From Rubrimonas cliftonensis (GTDB taxonomy: Bacteria > Pseudomonadota > Alphaproteobacteria > Rhodobacterales > Rhodobacteraceae), in the NCBI RefSeq assembly GCF_900107585.1, contig NZ_FNQM01000001.1, forward strand, positions 434,001 through 498,000: a stretch of 64,000 bases of DNA. The letters run 5' to 3'. A model generated the notes under the pieces. That model made no database searches. It saw only the letters and a program-made list of their open reading frames with translations, and was not told the origin of the DNA. Position numbers and translations under genes: made by a program. This document shows, piece by piece, positions 52,800-62,922 of this stretch; the first letter of the stretch is position 1, and every line of letters starts with the position of its first letter.

Positions 52800-53987
52800 T
52801 TAGAAGCGCACGCTCAGATTGAGCGAGCCGAACAGCGCCGGGTCGTCCTGCCCCTCGTATTCCCGCGTCCTCAGAACCTGCGTGTAGGTGAGTTCGGCCG
52901 CCCTGAAGCGCAGGCTCGCGCCAACCGAGAAATCGCCCACGAGGCGCTTTGCGTCGACGCGCGGCCCGTCGCGGAACGTGTTGCCCTCCAGAAAGAGGTT
53001 GCGCCCCACGAGGCGCGCCTCGGCGCTGGCGAACAGGCTCCAGCCGAAGCCGGCCTCCGGGCTGAAGAACGCCGGGCCGGAAACCGCGGGGCGGATGCGC
53101 GGCGGGCCGTAGTCCCGCCCGAGATCCTGCCCCAGCCGCACCGTAACCCCTGTCGCGGCGGAGGTGTCGACCGTTCCGACCGCGACGGAGACATGGGGAA
53201 GCACATCGGCTTCGAGGTTGAGCAGGCCGAGGTCGAGAGACACCGCCGCGCGCCGCTTCTGTTCATACAGCAGGCGGAACGCCGGCTCGTCGCCGAGCTG
53301 CGCATCCCAGCCGAGCGGATCCTCGAAGGGGCCGACGGAGTGGACGAACTTCTGGGCCTGCTCCGCCAGCGACGCCGGCCCGACCATGCCGACGTCCAGC
53401 GCCAGCGTGTCGAGCCTGTCGCCGCGGTCGGCGATGAGCGCCGCCGAAAGGTAGAGAAACCCCGCATAGGGGCGCTCGTCGGCGGGGGGCGAGGGATCGC
53501 CGATGTCGGTCGGCGTGTAGATGTTCTGGCCGAGGGCGTAGGCCACATACCAGTCCTGCGCCCGCGTCAGCCAGCCGAGGCGGTCGCGCACATACCGGCC
53601 CCAGAGCGGCAGCTCGTTGCGGCGCGACGTGTACGAAAGCCGCAGCCCGTTGGTGTAGTCGCGGTCGTCGCCGCCAAAGAGGTCGTTCTCGAAGGTGACG
53701 CTGTAGAAGCCGCCGGCATCGAAGGAAGCGGCGGTCTCCGCGGCTCCGGCCCCGGCCTCAACCTCGACCTCGGGGGCGATCGGCGCCCGCCCCTCGCCCG
53801 CGACGGCGATGGAGACGGCCGCGGCGCCGGAAGGCGCCGGCCCGGCCGGCGGCGCCTGCGCCGCCACGGCGTCGGCCACTGGGGCGGCGATCGGGGCGGC
53901 GGCTGGAGCGACGACCGGGGCGGCGCAGGCGAACGCCGCAGCCCCCAGGACGAGGCTGCGCTTTACGCGCGTTTCGGTTCTGGCCAT
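52800..53987 (-). CDS. LpxR-like outer-membrane lipid A deacylase (DUF2219)
   Basis: A 395-residue exported barrel protein ending in the outer-membrane signature NLSVRF. After a signal peptide and an Ala/Pro-rich linker of about 60 residues the LpxR block begins: FYSVTFENDLFGGDDRDYTN, which holds the Asn-Asp of the calcium/active site, then GLRLSYTSRRN and VAYALGQNIYTPTDIG, and later FSPEAGFGWSLFASAEARLV. LpxR removes the 3'-linked acyl chains of lipid A in enteric bacteria. The catalytic His could not be assigned with confidence, so activity is unproven. Confidence 0.75.
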   Translation of the reverse strand: MARTETRVKRSLVLGAAAFACAAPVVAPAAAPIAAPVADAVAAQAPPAGPAPSGAAAVSIAVAGEGRAPIAPEVEVEAGAGAAETAASFDAGGFYSVTFENDLFGGDDRDYTNGLRLSYTSRRNELPLWGRYVRDRLGWLTRAQDWYVAYALGQNIYTPTDIGDPSPPADERPYAGFLYLSAALIADRGDRLDTLALDVGMVGPASLAEQAQKFVHSVGPFEDPLGWDAQLGDEPAFRLLYEQKRRAAVSLDLGLLNLEADVLPHVSVAVGTVDTSAATGVTVRLGQDLGRDYGPPRIRPAVSGPAFFSPEAGFGWSLFASAEARLVGRNLFLEGNTFRDGPRVDAKRLVGDFSVGASLRFRAAELTYTQVLRTREYEGQDDPALFGSLNLSVRF

Positions 53988-54073
53988 GAGGGGGTCTCGC
54001 TCCGGATGGCGACGCGCGCCGCTGGGCGTTGAATGGTCGCTTGCGGGCGACGTTGCAAGACGGGGGGCGGTCC

Positions 54074-54868
54074 ATGCGGCTTGAGCGGGACGTTTTCGGC
54101 GACGACGAAGGCGGCGGCGGGACGGCGCTTCTGGTGGCGCACGGGCTGCTCGGCGCCGCGCGCAACTGGGGCGCGCTGGCCAGGCGCATGGCGCGGTCGC
54201 GCAGAGTGGTGGCGGTGGACATGCGCAACCATGGCCGCAGCGGATGGAGCGACGACGTCGGCTATCCGGCCATGGCCGAAGACCTCGCGCGCGTCGTCGA
54301 GGAGGAATGCGGCGGCCGGGCCGACGTGCTGGGGCATTCGATGGGCGGCAAGGCGGCCATGGCGCTGGCGCTCACCCGGCCCGAGACGATCTCGCGTCTC
54401 ATCGTCGCCGACATCGCGCCGGTCGCCTACACGCATTCGCACACTGACACCCTCGAGGCGATGGCGGAGCTGGATCTCTCCGTCGTCACGCGCCGCTCCG
54501 ATGCAGACGCCCAGCTCGCCGCAAAGGTTCCCGACGCCGGCCTGCGGAGCTTCGTGCTGCAGAACCTCGCGCTGACGCCCGAAGGCGCGCGCTGGCGGCC
54601 GAACATCGCCGCGCTGCGCGCCGGCCACGCGTCGCTCGTCGGCTGGCCCGAGGAACTGTCGGACCTGCCGGACGGCGCGCTCTACTTCGGCGACGCGCTG
54701 TTCCTGCGCGGCGCGCGGTCGGACTATGTCGACGGGGCAGCGCTGCCGGCGGTCGAGGCGCTGTTTCCCGCCGCGCGCGTCGAGACGCTGGCGGACGCCG
54801 GCCACTGGCTGCACGCCGACCAGCCCGGCCCCTTCCTCGCCGCCGTCGAGCGGTTTCTTGACGGTTGA
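54074..54868 (+). CDS. Alpha/beta hydrolase, YbfF-like esterase
   Basis: A 264-residue alpha/beta hydrolase. Motifs are LVAHGLLGAARNWGALARRM (oxyanion region), VVAVDMRNHGRSGWSDDVGY and the nucleophile elbow VLGHSMGGKAAMAL with the catalytic Ser; the His is in LADAGHWLHADQPGP near the C terminus. This set is characteristic of YbfF/ABHD11-type esterases. ATG 54074 is taken rather than 54029. Divergent from the LpxR-like gene; 25 bases before ppk2. Confidence 0.85.
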   Translation: MRLERDVFGDDEGGGGTALLVAHGLLGAARNWGALARRMARSRRVVAVDMRNHGRSGWSDDVGYPAMAEDLARVVEEECGGRADVLGHSMGGKAAMALALTRPETISRLIVADIAPVAYTHSHTDTLEAMAELDLSVVTRRSDADAQLAAKVPDAGLRSFVLQNLALTPEGARWRPNIAALRAGHASLVGWPEELSDLPDGALYFGDALFLRGARSDYVDGAALPAVEALFPAARVETLADAGHWLHADQPGPFLAAVERFLDG

Positions 54869-54893
54869 GCCGCCCATCGCGCAGCATCGCGCG

Positions 54894-55778
54894 ATGAAGG
54901 AAGAAACCGCGCTCTGCGCCGCCATCGAGGGCTATTTCCGCAACGAGGCGCCGGCTGGCGTCCGCAAGGCGGTGGAGGCGGCCGGCAAGGACCATGCGCT
55001 GTCGGAGGGCTATCCCTATGACGCCGCGCTGAAGGGCAAGCCCTACCGCGAGGCCAACGAAGCCCTGCAGATCGAGATCGTCAAGATGCAGGCCTGGGCG
55101 CGGCGCGCCGGCGCCCGCGTCGCCATCCTCTTCGAGGGGCGCGACGCCGCCGGCAAGGGCGGGGCGATCCGGCGCTTCTCGCGCAACCTCAACCCGCGCG
55201 GCGCCCGCATCGTCGCGCTGCCGAAGCCGAGCGACGCCGAGGCGGGCCAGTGGTACTTCCAGCGCTACGCCGCCCACCTGCCCGGCCCCGGCGAGATCGC
55301 CTTCTTCGACCGCTCCTGGTACAACCGCGGCGTCGTCGAGCATGTCTTCGGCTTCTGCGGGCCGGCCGAGCGCGAGCGCTTCTTCAGGCAGGTTCCCGGC
55401 TTCGAGGCGATGCTCGTCGAGGACGGGATCATCCTCGTGAAGCTCTGGCTCACCATCGGCCGCGCCGAGCAGATGCGCCGGTTTCTCGACCGCGCGAGAG
55501 ACCCGCTGCGGCGCTGGAAGCTCTCGCCCATCGACGTCGCGTCGCTGGAGAAATGGGACGCGTACTCCGCCGCCATCGGGGAGACGCTCGCGCGCAGCCA
55601 CACCGCGCTGGCGCCGTGGACGGTGCTGCGCGCCGACGACAAGCGCCGCGCCCGCATCGAGGCGATGCGCGTCGCGCTGAACCGGATCGACTACGAAGGG
55701 CGCGACCTGAAGGCGGTCGGCGCCCCCGACCCCGCGCTGAGCGGCCCGCCCGACCGGATGCCGCTGGCGCAGGAATGA
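54894..55778 (+). CDS. ppk2: Polyphosphate kinase 2
   Basis: Uses polyphosphate to phosphorylate nucleotides. The 294 residues have Walker A in FEGRDAAGKGGAIRRF (residues 81-96) and Walker B in IAFFDRSWYNRGVVEH (residues 135-150), with KLWLTIGRAEQMRRFLDRAR as lid region. A single PPK2 domain of this length is typical of class I enzymes acting on diphosphates. ATG 54894 lies 25 bases after the esterase gene. Confidence 0.92.
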   Translation: MKEETALCAAIEGYFRNEAPAGVRKAVEAAGKDHALSEGYPYDAALKGKPYREANEALQIEIVKMQAWARRAGARVAILFEGRDAAGKGGAIRRFSRNLNPRGARIVALPKPSDAEAGQWYFQRYAAHLPGPGEIAFFDRSWYNRGVVEHVFGFCGPAERERFFRQVPGFEAMLVEDGIILVKLWLTIGRAEQMRRFLDRARDPLRRWKLSPIDVASLEKWDAYSAAIGETLARSHTALAPWTVLRADDKRRARIEAMRVALNRIDYEGRDLKAVGAPDPALSGPPDRMPLAQE

Positions 55779-55823
55779 CGGCCCGGCCTTGCGCCGGCGA
55801 CGGCGCGAGGCCATCTGCGCGCC

Positions 55824-56294
55824 ATGGTCGGACTTCCTCACCCACACCGCGACGCGCGGTTCTACGACGGCGTGCGGGGCCGTCGCGTGGCGGCCCTCCT
55901 GGTGGACGCCATGCTCGTGACCGCCGCGGCCGCCTTCGCCGTGCTCGCCTTCGGCGTGGCGACGCTCGGCGTCGGCCTCGCGCTCGGCCTCCCGATCGCG
56001 CTCACGGTCAGCTTTCTCTACCGCTTCCTCACGCTGGCGCGCTGGTCGGCGACGCCGGGCATGGCGCTGTTCGGGATCGAGGCGCGCGGATGGAGCGGCG
56101 AGCGGCTGAGCGACGCGGAGGCGGCGATCCACACCGGGGTGTTCCTGCTCTGCTTCCACCTCGTCGCGCCGCAGATGATCAGCCTAGCGCTGATGGCGCT
56201 GCGGCCCGACGGGCGCGGACTGCACGATCTCGCAATCGGCGGCGCCGTCATCAACGCGCCGGCCGACTCAGCCGCGGACATGCAGGCGGGCTGA
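55824..56294 (+). CDS. RDD-family membrane protein
   Basis: A 156-residue protein with the RDD domain: GRRVAALLVDAMLVTAAAAF (first helix with the conserved Arg-Asp pattern), a second helix ending LTVSFLYRFLTLARWSATPG, and MALFGIEARGWSGERLSDAE. The last part, ALRPDGRGLHDLAIGGAVIN, is the typical RDD C-terminal element. Transport or assembly roles are suggested for the family. Located 45 bases after ppk2. Confidence 0.82.
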   Translation: MVGLPHPHRDARFYDGVRGRRVAALLVDAMLVTAAAAFAVLAFGVATLGVGLALGLPIALTVSFLYRFLTLARWSATPGMALFGIEARGWSGERLSDAEAAIHTGVFLLCFHLVAPQMISLALMALRPDGRGLHDLAIGGAVINAPADSAADMQAG

Positions 56295-56384
56295 CCGCTC
56301 ATCCCGCGTGACGCGGTGAAAATTCGCGTCTAGTGTTCCTGCATGGGTTGTGCGCTGGAAGGGCGCAGCCCGGACGGAGGCGCC

Positions 56385-57173
56385 ATGAGCCACATCAACA
56401 AGAAGATCACCGCGCAGTTCTTCCTGACGGCCACGCAGCCCTGTCCTTACCTGCCCGGCCGGGAAGAGCGCAAGGTTTTCACGACCCTGCGCGGGCGCGA
56501 CGCCGTGACCGTCAACGACGAGCTGTCCCTGCGCGGTTTCCGCCGCAGCCAGAGCGTCGCGTACCGACCCTCCTGCCCCACCTGCTCGGCCTGCCTTTCC
56601 ACGCGGATACCCGTCGAGGGTTTCCAGGCGACGCGCAGCCAGCGCCGCATCGTCTCGCGCAACGCAGATCTCTCGCGCCGCGCCTGCGCGCCATGGGCGA
56701 CCGAGGAGCAGTACGGCCTCTTCCGCCGCTATCTCGACGCGCGCCACTGCGACGGCGGCATGGCCGAGATGGACGCCTCCGAATTCGCCGCCATGATCGA
56801 GGAGACGCCGGTGCGCTCGCGCGTCGTGGAGTATCACGACCCCGCCGCCCCGCGCGGCCGCTCCCTGCGCGGCGCCTGCCTCACCGACCTCACGGCGGAC
56901 GGGCTGTCGATGGTCTACAGCTTCTTCGAGCCGCAGGAGTCGCGCCGCTCGCTCGGCGCCTTCATGATCCTCGATCATCTGGAGATCGCGCGCGAGGCGG
57001 GTCTGCCCTATGTCTATCTTGGCTATTGGGTGCCAGGCTCGCCGAAGATGGACTACAAGGCCGCCTTCCGCCCGTTCGAGGTGTATGTCCGCGGCCGCTG
57101 GCGGCTGATGCGCGACGCCGCCGAGGCCGCGGCGGCCGCCCCGCGCGGCCCGGCTCCCTTCGACGCGCTCTGA
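56385..57173 (+). CDS. bpt: Aspartate/glutamate leucyltransferase (Bpt)
   Basis: Attaches Leu from Leu-tRNA to proteins with N-terminal Asp or Glu, marking them for ClpS-ClpAP degradation. The 262 residues have the family's Cys-rich head: [20 protein letters not shown] and [20 protein letters not shown]. The transferase fold follows with [40 protein letters not shown] and [15 protein letters not shown] 56385 has GGAGG 4 bases upstream; the longer frame begins at 56343. The partner ClpS is encoded at 10.4 kb in this window. Confidence 0.93.
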   Translation: MSHINKKITAQFFLTATQPCPYLPGREERKVFTTLRGRDAVTVNDELSLRGFRRSQSVAYRPSCPTCSACLSTRIPVEGFQATRSQRRIVSRNADLSRRACAPWATEEQYGLFRRYLDARHCDGGMAEMDASEFAAMIEETPVRSRVVEYHDPAAPRGRSLRGACLTDLTADGLSMVYSFFEPQESRRSLGAFMILDHLEIAREAGLPYVYLGYWVPGSPKMDYKAAFRPFEVYVRGRWRLMRDAAEAAAAAPRGPAPFDAL

Positions 57174-57181
57174 GACTTGAG

Positions 57182-57195
57182 TAAGCCCGGGCTTA
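57182..57195. other. 14-base palindrome after bpt
   Basis: TAAGCCCGGGCTTA, a perfect palindrome 8 bases after the bpt stop codon. It may form the end of the bpt message. Confidence 0.35.
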
Positions 57196-57340
57196 TGCGC
57201 CGGCCACGTGGCCCGGACGCCGGATCGCGGCCCCGTGAGCTGGACGCCCGAGTGCGGCGGCGGCGGTCGGGCGCGACATGCACCGCTCGCAGGCCCGTGC
57301 TCACCAGGTATCGCAGCGTCCGCACCCTGCGACACGCGAA

Positions 57341-57369
57341 TTGAACCGGTCAGTCACCGCGGCTAGCGT
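57341..57369 (+). promoter_or_regulatory. Possible promoter of the TRAP transporter operon
   Basis: TTGAAC and TAGCGT with a 17-base spacer, about 50 bases before dctP. Confidence 0.4.
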
Positions 57370-57421
57370 CAGCTCGCGATTCGGCTCACGGAGAAGCCGA
57401 TGCCACCGGGGAGGAAACTTG

Positions 57422-58510
57422 ATGGATCGTCGTTCATTCCTGAAGGCGGGCGCCGTCGGCGCCGCCGCCAGCGGGGCGCTCGCGGCGCCGGCCGTCCTCG
57501 CGCAGGACAAGCAGGTGGTCCGCATGGTCACCACATGGCCGCGCAACTTCCCCGGCCTCGGCACCGGCGCGCAGCGCGTCGCCGACCGGATCACCGCCGT
57601 CTCGGGCGGTCGCATCGAGGTCAAGCTGTTCGCAGCCGGCGAACTGGTCCCCGCCTTCGAGTGCTTCGACGCCGTCGCCACCGGCGCCGCCGAGATGTAT
57701 CACGGCGCCGACTACTACTGGCAGGGCAAGCACAAAGGCTACAACTTCTTCACCGCGGTGCCGATGGGCTTCACGGCGCAGGAGCTGCAGGGCTGGGTCC
57801 ACTACGGCGGCGGACAGGAACTCTGGGATGAGCTTGGCCGCAACTTTGGCGTCAAGGGCTTCCTCGCGGGCAACACGGGCGTCCAGTACGGCGGCTGGTT
57901 CCGCAACCCGATCATGTCGCTCGACGACATGAAGGGGCTGAAGATGCGCATGCCCGGCCTCGGCGGCGAGGTGCTGCGCCAGATCGGCGCCAACGCCGTC
58001 GCGCTGCCCGGCGGCGAGATCTTCCCGGCCCTCCAGGCCGGCACGATCGACGCGACGGAGTGGGTCGGCCCCTACAACGACATGGCATTCGGCTTCCAGA
58101 ACATCCTGAAGAACTACATGTATCCGGGCTTCCACGAGCCGGGCTCGGGCCTTGCGGTCGGCATGAACCTCGGCTGGTGGGAGGGCCTCGACGCGGCGGA
58201 CCAGGCGTTGATCGGAGCCTGCTGCACCGCCGAGAACGACGTCATGATGGCCGAGTACACCGCCAACAACGGCCCCGCGCTCGACCGTCTGATCAACGAG
58301 CACGGCGTGACGCTGCACCAGTTCCCCGACGACGTGTTCAAGCAGATCGCCGACGCGTCCGAGAACGTGGTCGCCGCGACCGCCGAGGACGACGACATCG
58401 GCAGGCGGATCTACGAGAGCTACGCGGCGTTCCGCAAGCTCGTCGCCCCGGTGACGCAGGTCTCCGAGGAGGCCTACACCATGGCCCGCGCCAAGGCGCT
58501 CGACCTCTGA
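57422..58510 (+). CDS. dctP: TRAP transporter substrate-binding protein (DctP, TakP-like)
   Basis: Periplasmic receptor that delivers a carboxylate to the TRAP permeases, 362 residues. The signal MDRRSFLKAGAVGAAASGAL begins with RRSFLK, a twin-arginine type. The body matches TakP of Rhodobacter, a 2-oxoacid receptor: MVTTWPRNFPGLGTGAQRVA, LKMRMPGLGGEVLRQIGANA with the carboxylate-binding Arg, and IDATEWVGPYNDMAFGFQNI. Ligand assignment is inference. GGGGAGG lies 8 bases before the ATG. Confidence 0.9.
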   Translation: MDRRSFLKAGAVGAAASGALAAPAVLAQDKQVVRMVTTWPRNFPGLGTGAQRVADRITAVSGGRIEVKLFAAGELVPAFECFDAVATGAAEMYHGADYYWQGKHKGYNFFTAVPMGFTAQELQGWVHYGGGQELWDELGRNFGVKGFLAGNTGVQYGGWFRNPIMSLDDMKGLKMRMPGLGGEVLRQIGANAVALPGGEIFPALQAGTIDATEWVGPYNDMAFGFQNILKNYMYPGFHEPGSGLAVGMNLGWWEGLDAADQALIGACCTAENDVMMAEYTANNGPALDRLINEHGVTLHQFPDDVFKQIADASENVVAATAEDDDIGRRIYESYAAFRKLVAPVTQVSEEAYTMARAKALDL

Positions 58511-58605
58511 AGCCGACATTCTGACCACGATGCGCCGCCGCGGCTCCGGCCGCGACGGCTTTCGGCATCCGGGCCAACCCGGAGCCTCAGGGGAGGAATT
58601 TCGCG

Positions 58606-59160
58606 GTGCACGCGGTCTACAAGGCGATCGACGGACTCAATGACAGGATCGGGCGCTTCGTCGCGTGGTTCACGCTGGCCATGGTGTTGATCCAGTTCGC
58701 GCTGGTGGTCGCGCGCTACGTGTTCTCGGCCAACGACCTGCTGTTTCTCTCCTCGCTCTGGTGGCAGGAGTCGATCGTCTACCTGCATGGCGCGCTGATC
58801 ATGTCGGCGGCGGGCTACACCTTCCTGCACAATGGCCATGTGCGGGTGGACATCTTCTACCGCACCGCCAGCCAGCGCAGTCAGGACTGGACGGACCTGG
58901 TGGGATCGCTGCTCTTCCTGCTGCCAGTCTGCTGGCTGATCGCCTGGTCCGCATGGCCGAACGTCGCACTCTCATGGCGAAACTTCGAAGGTTCCACCGA
59001 AACTTCCGGCATCCCATTCAAGTATCTTCTCAAGAGCACGGTTCTCCTGCTGGCGGCGCTGCTCGCGCTTCAGGCGGTCTCCACCGCGCTCAAGGCCGCC
59101 CTGAGACTGATGGACGAGGACGTGGTCGACCCCTACCGCGCCGAAGAATCGCTGGATTGA
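58606..59160 (+). CDS. dctQ: TRAP transporter small permease (DctQ)
   Basis: A 184-residue membrane protein with four helices, the small subunit of the TRAP permease: LNDRIGRFVAWFTLAMVLIQ, LFLSSLWWQESIVYLHGALI, and HNGHVRVDIFYRTASQRSQD, a typical DctQ loop. Starts at GTG 58606 with GGGGAGG upstream. The 95-base gap from dctP contains a GC-rich stem that may tune expression of the permeases relative to the receptor. Confidence 0.92.
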   Translation: MHAVYKAIDGLNDRIGRFVAWFTLAMVLIQFALVVARYVFSANDLLFLSSLWWQESIVYLHGALIMSAAGYTFLHNGHVRVDIFYRTASQRSQDWTDLVGSLLFLLPVCWLIAWSAWPNVALSWRNFEGSTETSGIPFKYLLKSTVLLLAALLALQAVSTALKAALRLMDEDVVDPYRAEESLD

Positions 59161-59170
59161 GGGCCGCGCC

Positions 59171-60757
59171 ATGATCGAGTTCATCGTCCATCACCTAGAA
59201 CTTCTGATGTTCGCCGTCGCCGTGGCGCTGCTGCTGCGCGGCTTTCCGGTCGCCTTCACGCTGGCCGGCGTCGGGCTGTTCTTCGCCTTCATCGGCGCGT
59301 ATTTTCAGGAAGGTTTCTTCGCCGGCGGCGACATCGGCTTCCTGCGGCCCTACTACAACCGCATCTTTGGCCTGATGGACGAGACGAACGAGGTTCTCGT
59401 CGCCGTGCCGCTGTTCATCTTCATGGGCGTGATGCTGGAGCGGAGCCGCGTCGCCGGCGAACTGCTGGAGACGATGGGGCGGCTGTTCGGCACGCTGCGC
59501 GGCGGCCTTGGCCTCTCGGTCACTTTCGTGGGCATGCTGCTGGCGGCCTCCACCGGCATCGTCGGCGCGACCGTGGTGACGATGGGCATGATCTCGCTGC
59601 CGTCGATGCTGCGCAACAACTACGACAAGGGGCTCGCCTGCGGCTCCATCGCCGCGGCCGGCACGCTGGGGCAGATCATCCCGCCCTCCATCGTGCTGGT
59701 GATCCTCGGAGACACGATCTCCAACGAATACATCGAGGCCCGCCGCGCCGTGGGCGACTGGGCGCCGGACCCGGTCTCGGTCGGCGATCTCTTCGTCGGC
59801 GCGCTGCTGCCGGGGCTGCTGCTGGTGGCGCTCTACATGATCTACCAGATCGGCCTCGCCATCTTCAGCCCGAAATCCTCTCCGGCGATGGCGATGACCG
59901 AGAAGGTCACATGGGCGGAAGTCGGTCGGGTGCTGCTGCCGCCGATCCTGCTGATCTTCGCCGTGCTCGGCTCGATCCTCTACGGCATCGCCACGCCCAC
60001 CGAGGCGGCGGCGGTCGGCGCCATCGGCGCGATCCTGCTGGCCGGCGAGAAGCAGGCGGGCGCAAGCCCATGGCCGCAGTATCTCGCCGTCATCGGCGTC
60101 ATCGCGGTGTTCGTCGTCACGCTGTTCTTCGACCTGCGCCTCACGCGGACGGTGATCGAGCCGAACGACCTCATCGGCATGTGGCTCGCCGGCGCGCTGC
60201 TGGCGGTGGTGGCCTGGGGGGTGGTCGTCAGCCTCGTGCGCATCTTCCGCTCAGGCATCCTCACCAACGTGATGGAGGCGACCACCAAGGTGACCTGCAT
60301 GGTCTTCGTCATCCTGATCGGCGCGCAGCTCTTCAACCTCACCTTCCGCGGCCTCGGCGGTGAGGAGACGGTGCACGAGATCCTCTCCGCCGTGCCTGGC
60401 GGGGCCTTCGGCGCGATGTTCGCCGTGATGGCGGTGATGTTCGTGCTCGGCTTCTTCCTTGATTTCCTCGAGATCATCTTCGTCGTGGTGCCGATCATGT
60501 CGCCCACGCTGTTCATGCTCGGGCTCGACCCGATCTGGGTCGCCATCATGATCGCGGTGAACCTGCAGACCTCGTTCCTCACGCCGCCCTTCGGCTTCGC
60601 GCTGTTCTACCTGCGCGGCGTCGCGCCGCCGGAGGTGACCACGATGGACATCTACCGCGGCGTGATCCCCTTCGTGATCATCCAGCTCATCGGGCTCGGC
60701 ATCCTCGCCGCCTTTCCGGCGCTGGCCACCTGGCTGCCGGGCGTCGTGTTCGGCTGA
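59171..60757 (+). CDS. dctM: TRAP transporter large permease (DctM)
   Basis: The large permease, 528 residues with about 13 helices, energised by sodium or proton gradient. Marks are GRLFGTLRGGLGLSVTFVGM, AASTGIVGATVVTMGMISLP, AGTLGQIIPPSIVLVILGDT and NLQTSFLTPPFGFALFYLRG. It has an inserted stretch of about 90 residues with two more helices (YLAVIGVIAVFVVTLFFDLR and LAGALLAVVAWGVVVSLVRI), as in the TakM type. Located 10 bases after dctQ. Confidence 0.93.
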   Translation: MIEFIVHHLELLMFAVAVALLLRGFPVAFTLAGVGLFFAFIGAYFQEGFFAGGDIGFLRPYYNRIFGLMDETNEVLVAVPLFIFMGVMLERSRVAGELLETMGRLFGTLRGGLGLSVTFVGMLLAASTGIVGATVVTMGMISLPSMLRNNYDKGLACGSIAAAGTLGQIIPPSIVLVILGDTISNEYIEARRAVGDWAPDPVSVGDLFVGALLPGLLLVALYMIYQIGLAIFSPKSSPAMAMTEKVTWAEVGRVLLPPILLIFAVLGSILYGIATPTEAAAVGAIGAILLAGEKQAGASPWPQYLAVIGVIAVFVVTLFFDLRLTRTVIEPNDLIGMWLAGALLAVVAWGVVVSLVRIFRSGILTNVMEATTKVTCMVFVILIGAQLFNLTFRGLGGEETVHEILSAVPGGAFGAMFAVMAVMFVLGFFLDFLEIIFVVVPIMSPTLFMLGLDPIWVAIMIAVNLQTSFLTPPFGFALFYLRGVAPPEVTTMDIYRGVIPFVIIQLIGLGILAAFPALATWLPGVVFG

Positions 60758-60837
60758 GCCGCGGGTGGCGCTGCGGCTGGCGCGGCGCTATCACCCCGGA
60801 CGCGGCCACCCTTCGCCGCCGCCCGGAGCCCATCGAG

Positions 60838-62193
60838 ATGACTGACGCCGCAGCCCTGACGGCGCCTGGCCCATGGCGGCGCGAAGCCGCGGCGCTGCTG
60901 GCGATGGGCGGTCCGCTGATCGCCGCCCAGCTCGCGACGATGGCGATCCAGACCACCGACATGATCATGATCGCGTGGCTCGGCCCGACGCCGCTGGCCT
61001 CGGGCGCGCTGGCGACGTCGCTGCTGCACCCGTTCGTCATGCTCGGGATGGGCGTCGTCACGGCCTCGGCGCCTCTGGTCGCGGCGGCCATCGGCGCGCG
61101 TCGGCGGCGAGACGCCCGCCGCGCCGTGCGCCAGGGCCTCTGGGCCGCCATCGCGCTGGCGCTCGTCTGCACGCCGCTGCTGACCTTCGGGGAGCCGATC
61201 CTGCTGGCGCTGGGGCAGGATGCGGCGGTCGCCGCCGGGTCAGGCGCGTATCTGCGCGTCGCCGCCTTCGCCTTCCTGCCGATGATCGCGTTTCCCGCGC
61301 TGCGCGGGTTTCTCGCGGCCCATGGCGAGACTCGGGTCGTCCTGTGGGCGACGCTGGTCGGCGTCGCGGTCAACGCGCTCGGCAACTACCTGCTGATCTT
61401 CGGCAGCTTCGGTTTTCCTCGGCTGGAGCTCGCCGGCGCCGGCGTCTCCACGCTGCTGACCCATGCGGCGATATTCGGCGTCGTGGCGGTCCATGCCGCG
61501 CGCCGCCACCGCCGCTATGCGCTGTTCGCCCGCTTCCATCGCGCGGACTGGGCGAAGTTCCGCGCAATCTTCCGCCTTGGAACGCCCATAGGGCTGATGA
61601 TGACGGCGGAGACGGGCATGTTCGCCGGCGCCGCGATGCTGATCGGCTGGATCGGGCCGGAGGCGCTGGCCGCCCACGCCGCCGCCGTGCAGATCGCCTC
61701 GATCTCCTTCATGGCGCCGCTCGGCTTCAGCCATGCGACGACCGTGCGGGTGGGTCTGGCGGCGGGAGAGCGCGACGCCGGCGCCGTGGCGCGGGCGGCG
61801 TGGCTCTCCCTGACGCTGACCTGCGGTTTCATGGCGGGCGTGGCGGCGCTTTTCCTGCTCGCCCCGCAGGCGCTGATCGGGCTGTTCCTGGCGCGCGACG
61901 AGGCCGCGGCGGCCTTCGGGCTCGCGGTCGGCTATCTCGGCGTCGCGGCGCTGTTCCAGCTCGTCGACGGCGCACAGGTCAGCGCGGCGGCCTCCCTGCG
62001 CGGCCTGGGCGACACGCGCGCGCCGATGCTGATCGCCATCGCCGGCTACTGGGTTGTGGGCTTCCCGGCGGCGTGGCTGCTCGCCTTTCCGGCCGGGCTG
62101 GAGGGCGTGGGCGTCTGGCTGGGGCTGGCGCTCGGTCTCGCCACCGCCGCCGCCCTGCTCATCGCGCGCATGGCGCAGATGCTGCGGCGCTGA
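60838..62193 (+). CDS. MATE-family efflux transporter
   Basis: A 451-residue, 12-helix multidrug and toxin extrusion protein. Characteristic are LAMGGPLIAAQLATMAIQTT in helix 1, DMIMIAWLGPTPLASGALAT, and a second half that repeats the fold from IFRLGTPIGLMMTAETGMFA. These pumps use sodium or proton gradients. It is 80 bases after dctM in the same direction. A hairpin follows the stop. Confidence 0.9.
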   Translation: MTDAAALTAPGPWRREAAALLAMGGPLIAAQLATMAIQTTDMIMIAWLGPTPLASGALATSLLHPFVMLGMGVVTASAPLVAAAIGARRRRDARRAVRQGLWAAIALALVCTPLLTFGEPILLALGQDAAVAAGSGAYLRVAAFAFLPMIAFPALRGFLAAHGETRVVLWATLVGVAVNALGNYLLIFGSFGFPRLELAGAGVSTLLTHAAIFGVVAVHAARRHRRYALFARFHRADWAKFRAIFRLGTPIGLMMTAETGMFAGAAMLIGWIGPEALAAHAAAVQIASISFMAPLGFSHATTVRVGLAAGERDAGAVARAAWLSLTLTCGFMAGVAALFLLAPQALIGLFLARDEAAAAFGLAVGYLGVAALFQLVDGAQVSAAASLRGLGDTRAPMLIAIAGYWVVGFPAAWLLAFPAGLEGVGVWLGLALGLATAAALLIARMAQMLRR

Positions 62194-62194
62194 A

Positions 62195-62217
62195 GGCGGG
62201 GCCGTGGTGGCCCCGCC
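62195..62217. terminator. Bidirectional hairpin between the MATE gene and bioY
   Basis: Perfect 9-base stem GGCGGGGCC / GGCCCCGCC with a 5-base loop in the 36-base gap between convergent genes. Confidence 0.6.
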
Positions 62218-62229
62218 CTCGACGGCGGA

Positions 62230-62814
<585 letters not shown>

Positions 62815-62922
62815 CGCCGTTCGTCTCCCTCGGGAATTGCCGAGGCGAGCCTATGCGGCGGCGCGGCGACCCGCAAGCGACCCGAACGGGCGAGAACGCC
62901 CGCGCGCTCGGGCGCGCAAGTC

